From NCBI RefSeq assembly GCF_025961575.1, contig NZ_JAOQNX010000037.1, forward strand, positions 1 to 45,127: a stretch of DNA of 45,127 nt. The letters run 5' to 3'. Source of the DNA: Rhodoblastus acidophilus. GTDB lineage: Bacteria > Pseudomonadota > Alphaproteobacteria > Rhizobiales > Beijerinckiaceae. The stretch's first letter is position 1, and every line of letters begins with the position of its first letter. Shown one piece after another: positions 25,612-34,800 of the stretch. The translations under genes were made by a program, and so were the position numbers. A model generated the notes under the pieces. The model was not told where the DNA came from and made no database searches. It saw nothing but the letters and a program-made list of their open reading frames with translations.

Positions 25612-25968
25612 TCAACCGCCGCGCAGCGGTACGAGTTTTAGGAAAACCACTTCGGTGGTCGTGGAGAGATCGATGCGTTCCTGCGGGTCCGTGACTTGGC
25701 GGTCGTTGACGATCAGGAAAAACGCGCCGCGCGCAAAGGCCTTTACGGCGCGGGCGGCGATCTCGTCGACCAATGTGTCGAGCCCGTCGCGCAACTCGGC
25801 ATAAAGCCGGCTTGGCGCGGCACCGCAGGCGATCTTGTCCGCCTCAGCGCGCACCCGCTCCTCGATCAGCGTCGAAGCCAGAACAATCCGGCTTTCGCTC
25901 CAGTCGAAAGTGAAGGAAACCTCATCGCGCCGGGCATTCGCGGCGTCACGGATCAGTACCTTGGCCAT
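25612..25968 (-). CDS. Ubiquitin-like beta-grasp protein with C-terminal Gly-Gly
   Basis: 118 residues from the ATG at 25966-25968. The first two strands are KVLIRDA (3-8) and DEVSFTFDW (15-23). A helical stretch (about 28-80, longer than usual) follows, then FFLIVNDRQVTD (83-94) and EVVFLKLVPLRGG (106-118). The closing strand and the free Leu-Arg-Gly-Gly end match the ThiS/MoaD/ubiquitin pattern, in which the terminal glycine is adenylated and linked to sulfur or a target. It is the first gene of a tight operon with four DUF4132-related genes. No E1-like, E2-like or protease gene is in view. A plain structural beta-grasp subunit is the main alternative. Confidence 0.6.
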   Translation of the reverse strand: MAKVLIRDAANARRDEVSFTFDWSESRIVLASTLIEERVRAEADKIACGAAPSRLYAELRDGLDTLVDEIAARAVKAFARGAFFLIVNDRQVTDPQERIDLSTTTEVVFLKLVPLRGG

Positions 25969-26430
25969 CAAGCGTCCCCTAGGGTCATCGCCACACTAAA
26001 ATGAGAGACTTGCAGTTGGCTTAAAATTTCGCGTAGGCATGGGTGGCCCGCTGATCGTCGGCAATTCGGCAAACAAGAACCTGTCGCCAATTCGGTTGGA
26101 TTGGCAGCTTTGGATCGAAACGGCTGTTCCCGGGCGACGCCGTGAAGGGCCGGATTGAGCCGGACTCTGCCAAAAACCTTGAACTTTGCAGAAATTTAGC
26201 CAAGGCGAAGCTGGCTGAGGCGTCATCGGCGGTCACCGCCAGTTACGGCGGGAGCGCAGACGCTCGCTATTGCACCCTTTCGCGCCGTTCGCCTATCGGC
26301 CATTCCACTTTTGCGCTGAGCACGAGCGAAAAGCGCCGATCGAGAAAAATGTCCGGCGACCAACGCTGAGGCCTGGCCACTTGAGAGCGCAGGGGTGCGG
26401 GAGCCCCGGAGGGCTCCCGCTTGTCCTCGA
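25969..26430. other. Intergenic region upstream of the ubiquitin-like operon
   Basis: About 460 bases have no supported gene. They should hold the promoter of the minus-strand operon (AT-rich around 26000-26035) and the 3' end signals of the 26431 gene. A GC hairpin, GCGGGAGCC (26397-26405) with GGCTCCCGC (26412-26420), lies just after the 26431 stop codon and may be its terminator, although no T-tract follows on the minus strand. Confidence 0.5.
26397..26420 (-). terminator. GC-rich hairpin after the 26431 gene
   Basis: A perfect 9-bp stem with a 6-base loop lies about 10 bases beyond the stop of the minus-strand gene. The lack of a U-tract makes intrinsic termination uncertain. Confidence 0.45.
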
Positions 26431-27006
26431 TCAGAGGACGTCGAGCTGGCTCTTGAGGGCGCGCTGTTCAAGCGGCTGGCCCTCGGCCGGAGCACGGTAG
26501 GCCCGCCACTCTTCGCCAGTGATGTCCTTGTAGGCATCAACCGCGCCGTGGGCGGCGGCCAGCAGAGCGAAGGCCTGGAGGCCCATGTCGGCGGCGAATT
26601 CCGCCGCGCGGCGCGCCTTGCTTTCAAACCCGACCGGCGCGTCGGTGTCCTCGCCACCTTCGGGCGTGCGGGTCGCGAGCGCCCGGGCGTCGGAGACCTT
26701 GTCCGAGTAGAACGAGCCCGCGCCGACCGCCGAAGAGACCAGAGAACCGACGATGCGCTGAAAGTGCAGGGCGGTGGCCTTTTCGTTGAGGGCTGCCTCG
26801 AAGCCGTCCTTCATTTTCAGAAGGGCGAGGGAGTGCTGGTCCCGGATGTTTTCGTAGTCCGGGCAGATGAGGCCGAAGTTTTCGGCGATGCGCTCGGCTT
26901 TGCCCTGGTCGGGGCACAACAGCTTGGCCCGTTCGAAAGTGATGGCGGCCTTGGGCTGTTTGGCATGTTCGGCGGACTGGGCGGGAGCCTTGCGAGTGTT
27001 AGCCAT
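26431..27006 (-). CDS. Conserved plasmid hypothetical protein
   Basis: 191 residues from the ATG at 27004-27006, preceded by AAGAAGGATCGAGCAA. The N-terminus is basic and Ala-rich (MANTRKAPAQSAEHAKQPK). The rest is helical, with RAAEFAADMGLQAFALLAAA near the end and a C-terminal ITGEEWRAYRAP. No family is recognised. Phasin-like or nucleoid-associated roles are compatible with the composition but not shown. It is preceded by the two 53-base direct repeats at 27129-27284. Confidence 0.6.
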   Translation of the reverse strand: MANTRKAPAQSAEHAKQPKAAITFERAKLLCPDQGKAERIAENFGLICPDYENIRDQHSLALLKMKDGFEAALNEKATALHFQRIVGSLVSSAVGAGSFYSDKVSDARALATRTPEGGEDTDAPVGFESKARRAAEFAADMGLQAFALLAAAHGAVDAYKDITGEEWRAYRAPAEGQPLEQRALKSQLDVL

Positions 27007-27035
27007 TTGCTCGATCCTTCTTGGCGCCGGGGGCC

Positions 27036-27052
27036 GTTGACCCTTTGTCAAC
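27036..27052. promoter_or_regulatory. GTTGAC/GTCAAC inverted repeat before the 27006 start
   Basis: GTTGAC (27036-27041) and GTCAAC (27047-27052) flank CCTTT, 30 bases upstream of the start codon of the 26431-27006 gene. In the mRNA this would be a leader hairpin, and in DNA a small operator. It is unrelated to the GCAAGGG elements. Confidence 0.4.
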
Positions 27053-27128
27053 GCGTTCCCCTCGGTGACGCCGAACGAGGCCGGCCCAGAGCCGGCGCAG
27101 AACCCGCCAAGCGTGCATCGCGGCGTCA

Positions 27129-27181
27129 GCGATTTTGCTCCGCGAGGAATTCGCACGTCAGAGCGAAGGGGATAATCGCTG
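27129..27181. repeat. 53-base direct repeat, copy 1
   Basis: It begins GCGATTTTG and ends near AATCGCTG, so its ends are short inverted repeats (GCGATT/AATCGC). It contains GCGAGGAATTCGC and AGAGCGAAGGGGA, which are also present in copy 2, 104 bases further on. Confidence 0.7.
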
Positions 27182-27232
27182 AGCGCCGCGCGCTTGAGCG
27201 GGCCGACGCTTGCGGAGGATCGTGAGATCGCG

Positions 27233-27284
27233 GCGATTTTGTTTCGCGAGGAATTCGCTCCCAGAGCGAAGGGGACAATCGTTG
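27233..27284. repeat. 53-base direct repeat, copy 2
   Basis: It is about 85% identical to copy 1 with one single-base gap. The inner GCGAGGAATTCGC and AGAGCGAAGGGGA blocks are fully conserved. It is in the same orientation. Confidence 0.7.
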
Positions 27285-28119
27285 CGAGCCACGGTTGACG
27301 CGCTGGCTGGCCGGCCTAGGCGTCACCTAAACCGAGGGGACTGCATTGACAGAGGGTTGATGGTCCATGAGCTGGCGCCAAGACGGCTGGATCGACCCAA
27401 TGGCATTGATCGCGGCGCAAAGGCTTTCGCTCACCGCTTCGCCTGACATCGGCCCAGTCGAGCGTCACGTCGCACGAATACCGCCATGCTCGCCACAAGC
27501 GGGGCAAGAAGACGGATGATAGAGCCGAACCTCAAAGGTCGCCCGGGACCAGGAAACCCAGTTCCTGTCATCTTCCGGACTCATCAAGATGAGGGAAGCG
27601 CGCGCCAAGTACGCAACGAAATCACCAACACGCCGTCGTGACTGCCGCATCGGCTCTCTGGTCGCTCTGGCGGTTGGCTGCAATTGGCGTTTTTCGGACA
27701 GGATCACCAATACCGTGGCCAAAGAACCCGCTCTGACAATTGAACCTCGGAGGAAATCGACGCTCCAGTTCTGTGAAGCTGAACCGCGCCCTGCAGGGGT
27801 TTCACAGCCGGCAATGGCGGTGGCTTCGCCCTGCTAACCGCCGCCTACTTGAAGCGGAGTCAATCCTGCGAAACTCTCAAACAGAGAAGTGGCAGCCTTT
27901 CCATCGCCTACGCCAGAGTTCGTCGCACGACCCAGCGCTCAAGACTCCGCCTCGTCTTCGAGCTGCGCAGGACAAGCGGGCGGCCTCCCGGAGCTTCGAC
28001 TCGGAGAGGCGCTGGCCTTCGTAGGCAAAGGGTGTTTGCTGCGCTGGCATGCGCGCCTCCGTAAGGAAAGGAGTGAGGTTTCGCGAAACGCGCGTGTGTT
28101 CGGAATCGCGGCGCTGCCG

Positions 28120-28464
28120 CTAGTATTCGCTGGCGAGCATGATCGTCAGGACGCGCGTCGTCTGAGCCGGGTCGGCGGGATTTTCGGAACCGAACTCGCA
28201 GGCGCGGTCGTAATAGTCGATTTTCCAGAACATCTTCTGGTCGGAAAATTCGAACGCGCCGAAGTTGTGCTCTTCGTACGGATCGTTGTCCGTCGTGAAC
28301 GCATCGAATGTCATAACGCGCCGGATGATTGCAAGCTGAGCGTTCAAGGGTAGGCTCGCGATGCTGCGCGTAAGACACAGTTTTCCTCTCGACTGAGGCG
28401 CCTGTCGAAAGGCGTCGTTCAGTTCGCGCACGCGAACGGTGCGTTGGGTCTCGTCGTCAGTCAT
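28120..28464 (-). CDS. DUF3768 family protein
   Basis: 114 residues from MTDDETQRTVRVRELNDAFR; an ATG at 28531-28533 would add 23 basic residues. The signature ALP-like helix is followed by FDAFTTDNDPYEEHNFGAFE, FWKIDYYDRACEFGSENPAD and the closing TTRVLTIMLASEY. This is the DUF3768 family, a small protein frequent on rhizobial plasmids and of unknown function. It lies downstream of two small genes in the same direction and is probably co-transcribed. Confidence 0.85.
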   Translation of the reverse strand: MTDDETQRTVRVRELNDAFRQAPQSRGKLCLTRSIASLPLNAQLAIIRRVMTFDAFTTDNDPYEEHNFGAFEFSDQKMFWKIDYYDRACEFGSENPADPAQTTRVLTIMLASEY

Positions 28465-28551
28465 GGCGGTGGGTCTCCTCTTCACGGTCTTGCGCGCAAT
28501 GGCGCCGGCCACCGCGGGCGCCGGATTGTTCATGGCTCCGCCGCTTCGGGA

Positions 28552-28803
28552 TCAGCCGTGAACGCGCGCGGTTTCGATCTCGCCTATCGACGCATAGAGC
28601 GCCGAAAGCTTCAGGATGACGGGAGAATGGAAGGCGGCGTGGAGGTATCGCCGCCAATCCGTTCCGTTCCATCGCTCAGGATTCGTGTTTCTGCTGTCGC
28701 GGCGGGAGGCGGCGCGTTCGCAATCAATGATGAGATCGGTCGCGAGCTGGTCGGCCGCCAATTTCCGGGCGGCGCGGCGCCGCTGGATCGCATCGGCGTT
28801 CAC
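28552..28803 (-). CDS. Small plasmid protein of unknown function
   Basis: The 83-residue protein starts at a GTG (28801-28803) that overlaps the TGA of the upstream gene, which indicates coupling. The sequence is basic in the first half (MNADAIQRRRAARKLAADQL) and contains WNGTDWRRYLHAAFHSP. The family is not recognised. Confidence 0.6.
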   Translation of the reverse strand: MNADAIQRRRAARKLAADQLATDLIIDCERAASRRDSRNTNPERWNGTDWRRYLHAAFHSPVILKLSALYASIGEIETARVHG

Positions 28804-29060
28804 GTCGAGACCGCCTGCAAACGAGAGCGGACAGTCTCGCCGAACTTGACCAGCGCCCTGATGGCGTGGTCGCTGTTCGAAGCCTCGGGAAGCCCGGGAA
28901 CGAGGAGGGTTTCATTGTCGTGCGCCAGTCGGGCGACTGCAGCGACGGCCGACTTGAGCAGTTCGAGATTGGAATATTTGGCGATAGACAAGGCGCCCGT
29001 GGGGCATCGGAGGCCAAATCCGATGACGCCGGCGCGATCAGCGAAAGCGATATGCGACAT
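28800..29060 (-). CDS. Small conserved plasmid protein (host-nuclease-inhibitor-like annotation)
   Basis: 86 residues from the ATG at 29058-29060: MSHIAFADRAGVIGFGLRCP, then TGALSIAKYSNLELLKSAVA. Similar small proteins on rhizobial plasmids are often labelled host nuclease inhibitor, but I know of no experiment behind that name, so I treat the role as unknown. It is the first gene of a three-gene run with 28552 and DUF3768. Confidence 0.6.
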   Translation of the reverse strand: MSHIAFADRAGVIGFGLRCPTGALSIAKYSNLELLKSAVAAVARLAHDNETLLVPGLPEASNSDHAIRALVKFGETVRSRLQAVST

Positions 29061-29180
29061 GGTTTTCTCCAGCGGTTCGCGCGCGACGAGACCAGCTTGT
29101 GCGGCGGCGCAAAGTTTGGACGGTTTGTCGGATTGGTCGGCGTGGCGGCGGCGGCGCGCCACACCGGTTTGATCACGATT

Positions 29181-30866
29181 TCAAGCGGCGGCGGCGTGGG
29201 GTTGCTCGGCCTGATCATCGGGACTGGGCGCATCGCCGAGGTCGACGCCGCCATCAAGATCATCCAACGCGTTCGTTTCCGACGCTTCGTCGTCGGCATC
29301 CTCTTCGCCTTCGGCGTATTGGTAGTAGCCGCGGGCGAACTTGGCCGCTTCCTCGTCGCTGAGCGCGAAGTGGGCTTCCGGAAGGACGACCCGGGTTTCA
29401 CGCGCCTGCTCGATGACAGCGGCGCGGGTGTCCTTGACCTTGCCGCGCGGCAACACGCCCATGCCCGAGCCCAGACGTTCGAGCGCGGCGCGTGACAGCG
29501 ACGGCAGGAACTCTTCCGTCGCCATGGTCGGCAGTTCGGCGTCGGCCCCGATCGCGTCGCCGGCGATGCGCGCCGCCAGACCGCTCCCGTTGTATTTGAG
29601 CTGGCAGCTCAGCGTCGCCTTGAGCGCCTTGATGGCGGTCGCGCGGATAAGGGCGGCGTCGGCCGAAATCTTGCCGCCCTCGATCATCTTCGCAACCAGA
29701 CTGCGCATCGGCATCGTGTCACCGGTGCGAACCGTCACGTTGTCGGCGGCGAGCGCCAGGATGAGCAAGGCGATCAGGGTCTCGTCGGCAATGTCCGGCC
29801 GTGACAGCGCGCCGTGCAGTGCTTCGGTCCGCATCTCGCCGATCATCTCCATGCCTTTGCCGGTGATGTCCGGGCGCGTTTTCGGCTGCGTCGGCTCGCC
29901 GCCCTCGCCGCCGTCCTCGACCATGCCTTTCGCGGCGGCGGCGCGCTTCGCGATACGGTAGGCGACGGTCTTGATGGCGCCTGAGCGCGGGTCGATGTAA
30001 TGGCCGATGCGATCATCCGGCGTCGGCGTGGACCAGATGCGTTCGGCGCCCTTGGGAAGTTGCGCGTTGCCCCACTGATCCATTTCGATGATCGCGCCGT
30101 TCTCGGGCAAATTGCTTTCCAGCCACGCGCGCTGCGCGGCGAGAAAGGCGGCGGCGTCGGTCGTAAAGCGGGAATCTTCGTTGGCCGGGGCGAACAGATC
30201 TTCAATCCAGGTGATGCCGAAGGCTTGCTGTTCGGTTTCGCCGAAGCTGGCGTCGCGCGCGAACATCTGTCGGCGGGACAGGGCGTTGGCGATGGCGTGC
30301 CACGACACACCGTCTTTCTTCTTCGGCTTGTGCGCCTCCCAGGCCTCGGCCTGTTCAGCGATCGGCGCCGAGGCGATGGCGCGGAGATAATGCTCCTGGG
30401 GCATGTCGCCCTGACCGATCCGCTCCAGAATCTCAGGCAACACCTTGCCGAGCAGTCGGAGTTTCTTCACCTGGCGCACCGTGGTCGCGAAGGCGGCGGC
30501 GATGGCTTCTTCGGTCCAATTTTCGGAGGCGAGGGACTCGAACGATCGCCACAAATCGACGGGCGACATCGGCTCCCTGACGGCGTTTTCTGCGACGGCG
30601 CGCATGTTGTCGAGCGGATCAGCAGGTTTGACCAGGATCGCCAGTTCCTTCACCTTGTTGGCGATCGCGGCGCGCAAACGGCGGCGGCCGGCGATGATCG
30701 TCAGCGATCCATCATCCTCTTGGGCAAACAGTGGCGGCTGAATGAAGCCGATCGCCTTGACGTTGGCTTTCAGGCCGGCGTCGGACGCCTTCGCGGCGGC
30801 GATTTCGCGGGGATCCTTGTTGTCCTTGAATTCCAGGGTTTTCGGATTGACGATCCTGAGTTCCAT
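29181..30866 (-). CDS. ParB-domain plasmid protein
   Basis: The 561-residue protein has an N-terminal ParB/sulfiredoxin-like domain: LRIVNPKTLEFKDNKDPREI, IAGRRRLRAAIANKVKELAI and VAENAVREPMSPVDLWRSFE. A helix-turn-helix follows (WTEEAIAAAFATTVRQVKKL). The long C-terminal half is specific to this plasmid family and ends in an acidic tail. It is not a second RepB, because it is larger and has no ParA partner. A role in transcription or DNA metabolism of the accessory block is likely. It has a good ribosome site (AGGAGCGAGGC) and a structured leader at 30942-31009. Confidence 0.85.
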   Translation of the reverse strand: MELRIVNPKTLEFKDNKDPREIAAAKASDAGLKANVKAIGFIQPPLFAQEDDGSLTIIAGRRRLRAAIANKVKELAILVKPADPLDNMRAVAENAVREPMSPVDLWRSFESLASENWTEEAIAAAFATTVRQVKKLRLLGKVLPEILERIGQGDMPQEHYLRAIASAPIAEQAEAWEAHKPKKKDGVSWHAIANALSRRQMFARDASFGETEQQAFGITWIEDLFAPANEDSRFTTDAAAFLAAQRAWLESNLPENGAIIEMDQWGNAQLPKGAERIWSTPTPDDRIGHYIDPRSGAIKTVAYRIAKRAAAAKGMVEDGGEGGEPTQPKTRPDITGKGMEMIGEMRTEALHGALSRPDIADETLIALLILALAADNVTVRTGDTMPMRSLVAKMIEGGKISADAALIRATAIKALKATLSCQLKYNGSGLAARIAGDAIGADAELPTMATEEFLPSLSRAALERLGSGMGVLPRGKVKDTRAAVIEQARETRVVLPEAHFALSDEEAAKFARGYYQYAEGEEDADDEASETNALDDLDGGVDLGDAPSPDDQAEQPHAAAA

Positions 30867-30941
30867 GCCTCGCTCCTATGGCTCGCGCTTCGGTCTTCTT
30901 CTTCCGAAACAACAGCGCGCGAGCGCGGAGGCGCGACCGGG

Positions 30942-31009
30942 GCAAAGGCGGCGCTTGCGCCGGGATTCGGACGGTCCAGCGCAAGCGGCCGTCCGAACCC
31001 ACCCTTTGC
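30942..31009 (-). promoter_or_regulatory. Leader hairpin element D (GCAAAGG/CCTTTGC)
   Basis: GCAAAGG (30942-30948) pairs with CCTTTGC (31003-31009). Inside lies a perfect 9-bp stem, TTCGGACGG (30966-30974) with CCGTCCGAA (30989-30997). It is upstream of the ParB-domain gene. Relative to elements A to C, one stem pair is changed from G-C to A-T on both sides. Confidence 0.55.
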
Positions 31010-31054
31010 GGCGGGCGCGTCGCCCGCGCTGGATTTCTCATTCATTTTTATGCC

Positions 31055-31792
31055 CTACGCCGCCTTCTGCTTTTTCGACGCAAAGCCGACTTCGGCGCCG
31101 CGCCGACGCGCGACGAGGGGGCGCGAACAAGCGGCCTGAGCGAGGCGCTCAATCAGAGCAAGCTCGTCGTCTGAACAGGCGCCGGTGATTTCGAGATCGA
31201 TGAATTCGCCGCAATCATCGGGCGCGGCTGCAGCGACTTGCAGCGGAGTCGCCCGCAGGAACAGAATCCCGGAGCCGAGATTGCCGCAGTAAATCGCAGC
31301 GGGCTTCGGGGCGCCAGGAGAGGGCGGGGGCTTGCCGATCTGCTTGAAGGCCTCCGCGAACGTCGTCGGATTGGGCGTCGTCCGCGCCCGGATGGAGGCA
31401 TGGAACGTCCAGGGCGGCCGGAAGGGATCGAGTTTACCGATCTGGATCTGGCGCAGGAAATCCCCGAAGCTGTAGGGGTCTGGCGGGTAGGGGCAGCGCC
31501 GCCATGTCTCGCGGATTTGGCGCCGCAGCGCATCGGGGAAAGCAAACAGTCGCGCGCGAAACCGCCGCCAGTCGGCCGCGCGCCGATTTCGGCTTGATTG
31601 TTGGATTCGGACCCAACTCACGGCCCGGCGCGCCATTTCTTCGTCGACGCTGTGCTGGTTTTCCGCGATTGCGCTTGCGAACAGCGGCAAGGATTCGCGT
31701 TCAAGCCGTTGCTTGCGCGCGAAGGCCGCGCGTTTCCGGGTCGTGTCTTCGAAAGGAGTCGGGTGGGGCCAGCGGCGGAAGCGCATCGTCAT
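31055..31792 (-). CDS. Conserved plasmid hypothetical protein
   Basis: The 245-residue protein begins MTMRFRRWPHPTPFEDTTRK. It has an Arg/Trp-rich central block (WRRFRARLFAFPDALRRQIR, then ETWRRCPYPPDPYSFGDFLR). It lies between the DarB-like gene (68 bases upstream) and the ParB-domain gene, in the same direction. The family is not recognised by name; the composition suggests nucleic-acid contact, which is inference. Confidence 0.65.
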   Translation of the reverse strand: MTMRFRRWPHPTPFEDTTRKRAAFARKQRLERESLPLFASAIAENQHSVDEEMARRAVSWVRIQQSSRNRRAADWRRFRARLFAFPDALRRQIRETWRRCPYPPDPYSFGDFLRQIQIGKLDPFRPPWTFHASIRARTTPNPTTFAEAFKQIGKPPPSPGAPKPAAIYCGNLGSGILFLRATPLQVAAAAPDDCGEFIDLEITGACSDDELALIERLAQAACSRPLVARRRGAEVGFASKKQKAA

Positions 31793-31860
31793 GCCCTTTC
31801 AAATTTTGGGGGAGGGGAGGGCGCCGGCTGAAAGACCCGGCGCGACAGCTCGTCAGCGCA

Positions 31861-34800
31861 TCAAGCGGCTGCGGCGATCGGCTCGTTGTAGTCCGCTTCG
31901 CTCTTCGTCGTCGCGAGCGAGGCGTTGATCTCGGCGAGTTCGGCCCGCTTTTCGGCCAGTTCGTCGTTGAACTGGAAACGTGCGCCGAGGCGCGCCGCCA
32001 GCGACGGAAGCCACGTCTCGGCCTGGGCGATGGTGGCGTTCTCGTCCCGCAAATCGGCCTCGAACCGCGAGAGCACATGCTCGATGCGAGAGATCAGGCC
32101 CAGCGGCGTCAGGTCGCCGTCCGTCTCGATCGTCTCGTTCGATCCGGTGCGCGCCATCACCAGGGCGGGATAGCCGAACATGCTCTTGATGAAGCGCAGG
32201 TCGAAACCGCCGATGGCGCCGATCCGGTGCGGACTGAAGCTCTTGGTCGCGGCGCGGTTCTTGACCACATGCTTCAACAGCAACGATCCCGCCTCCTTGC
32301 GGTCCGTGAACGACCTTTCGTCGATGGTCATCGCAAAGGCGTCGCCGCGCGTAGAGCGGCGCTTAGCGATGTCGGCCTCGATCTGGGTGATGCGCAGGCG
32401 CGCGCGTTCCGCGTTGTTGCGCATCCGCTCGATCTTGCCGCGCAGCATGATCTGCTCGTCAAAATGATTGTCGCGCAGGCGCTCGAGGCGGGCGATCTCC
32501 GCCTCGACGCCGGCCTTGCGCATCAGGCGCTCGTCGCCGGACGCAATCGCCTTGGCGAGGCCGAACTGGTTGGCCTGGGCGCCAACATCCTCGATCCGGC
32601 GGATCGAACGGTCGCCGGACATGGCCATTTCGATGAACCGGGCCTTGCGTTCGAGCGTCTGCCAGCCGGTCGCGTCGACGCTGCCCTTGGTCGCATAGGC
32701 GTAGAGCTCGATTTCCTCGTTCTGATTGCCCTGGCGCTCGATGCGGCCCTCGCGCTGCTCGACCTGGGAAGGCAGCCAGGGCACGTCGAGATGGTGGAGC
32801 GCGACGAGGCGTTTTTGCGCGTTGACGCCAGTGCCCATGGTTTCGGACGAGCCGATCAGAATGCGCTTCTTGCCGCCGTTCATGTCGTTGAACAGGCGCT
32901 GCTTGGCCGCGGAACGCTTAAAATCCTGCATGAAGGCGATTTCGGACGCCGGGACGCCGCGCGCGATCAGGGTCTCCCTGATCCACAGATAGGCGGAGAA
33001 TCCGCGCGACTCGGCGACGGACGGCGTGCCCAGGTCGGAAAAGATCATCTGGGTGGCGCCGGGGGTTGGGTCGGTTGTTCCGTCCGGGCGGCGATAGCGT
33101 CGGTCCGAGGTGTCGCGCCAGATTTGGAAGACCTTGTCGATCAGCGCGTTGAGCTTGCTTTCGGGCTCGTTGGCGTGATCGGGGTAGGTGAAGCGCAGGT
33201 CGATCGCGGCGTGGCGGCCGTCGGTGATGACCGACAGCAGGATGTCGTCGCCCTTCTTCGGGCGTCCCTGGCGGTTCTCGATCGCCTTGATCCGCTGCGC
33301 GAGCACCTTCTGGTAAGCTTTGAAGGCGGGCGTCGCCGGCGCGGTGATGATCTGGCGCTGTCCGGAGGCGATCCTCGGCAGCTTCAGGTTCTCGCGAAGG
33401 TCGGATTTGAGCACGACGTCGGCGAAATCCCGGAACATCGAGATCAGTTCGGGCACGTTGACGAATTGCGCGAACCGGGTCACGGGCTTGTAGATGCCCC
33501 AGGGCTGCAATTCGAGGTCGGTCGTCGTCTCGCCGAACGAGGCCGCCCAGGCGTCGAACTCCTGAATGCCGCGCTCCTCCAGCATGTCCGGCTGGAAGAA
33601 CCGCTGGATCGTGTACATTTCGCCGAGCGTGTTGGTGATCGGCGTGCCCGACGCGGCGATCAGCGCGCGTTCGGTGCGGCGGTTCAGCGCCAGGAAGCGG
33701 GTTTTCACATAGAGGTCCCAGGCGCGCTGCGAGCCGTCGGGATCGACGCCCTTCAGCGTGCTCTGGTTGGTGGTGAAGGACAATTTCCGGAACTCCTGCA
33801 TCTCGTCGACGATGATCTGGTCGACGCCGATCTCGGCGATGGTCAGCATGTCGTCCTTGCGGCTCTGCAGGGCCTCAAGCTTGGCCTCGATGCCCTCCTT
33901 CATGCGCTCCAGGCGCTTGATCGAGACGCGGTCCTCCTTGTCGATGCGGCTCATCAGCTCGGCGTAAGAGGCGAGCTGGTCGGCGATCAGGCCCTCCTCG
34001 AATTTCGCGGGGGTGGCGATGAACTTGAAGGCCGAATGGGTGATGATGATGCAGTCCCAATTGGCCGTCGCGGCGCGGGCGAGGAAGCGCTGGCGCTTGT
34101 CCTTGGCGAAATTGGTCTCATCCGCGACCAGGATGCGGGCGGTCGGATAGAGCTGCAGGAACTCGCGCGCGGCCTGGGCCAGGCAATGGCCGGGCACGGT
34201 CATCATCGGCTTGGTGATCAGAGCCAGCCGCTTCTGCTCCATCACGGCCGCCGCGAGCGTAAACGTTTTGCCGGCGCCGACGGCGTGGGCGACATAGGTC
34301 GAGCCGGCGGCCAGAATGCGCCAGATCGCGCGCTTCTGGTGGGAATAGAACTTGATCACGCTGGAGGCGCCGGGGATCGTCAGATGCGATCCGTCGAAGC
34401 AGCGCGGCACGAGATTGTTGAAGCGCTCGTTGTAGAGCTTCGCCAGGGTTTCGGCGCGCTCCGCGTCGGTCCAGATCCAGTTCTCGAACGCCTGCTTGAT
34501 CTTGGCCAGCTTGTCCTTGGCCGCTTCTGTGTCGGGCGCGTTGAGCACGCGCTTGGTGACGCCGTCTTCCTGGTATTCGTCGTAAATCTGCGGGATGCGC
34601 GAATTGAGCGCGTCGATCATGAGCTCGCCGGCGTGGCGGCGCAGCGTGCCCCAGTCCGAAGTCGAAGCCGGGTTTTGCTGGAAGGCGCTGGCGGTCACGG
34701 TCCAGCAGGCGATTTCGACGGTGTGATAGATCAGCGTCTTCACGCCCATGATCTCTTCGCAGAATTTGGCGATGACCTCGGCCGGAATCCACGGTGCGCC

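Larger units (their letters stand above)
27053..28119. other. Gene-poor kilobase with direct repeats
   Basis: No coding frame is convincing. Minus frames at 27316-27507 and 27465-27722 encode Cys-containing but unrecognised peptides and overlap each other in different frames, which suggests a decayed gene. The clear structure is the pair of direct repeats at 27129-27181 and 27233-27284. Confidence 0.4.

Noticed and set aside
19026-25968. E1, E2 or JAB-protease genes near the ubiquitin-like gene
   Set aside because: I looked for Rossmann GxGxxG adenylation motifs, catalytic-Cys E2-like proteins and JAMM (H-x-H...D) motifs in the operon and flanks and found none.
27129-27284. CRISPR-like array
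   Set aside because: Only two imperfect units with a 51-base gap, palindromic ends of only 6 bp, and no cas gene in the window.
27316-27722. Overlapping minus-strand frames with Cys residues
   Set aside because: The pieces overlap in different frames and match no family; at most they are remnants of a decayed gene.
30942-31009. Element D as a simple terminator of upstream transcription
   Set aside because: There is no T-tract after either arm, and the arms are 54 bases apart. Its similarity to elements A to C fits a shared leader element better.
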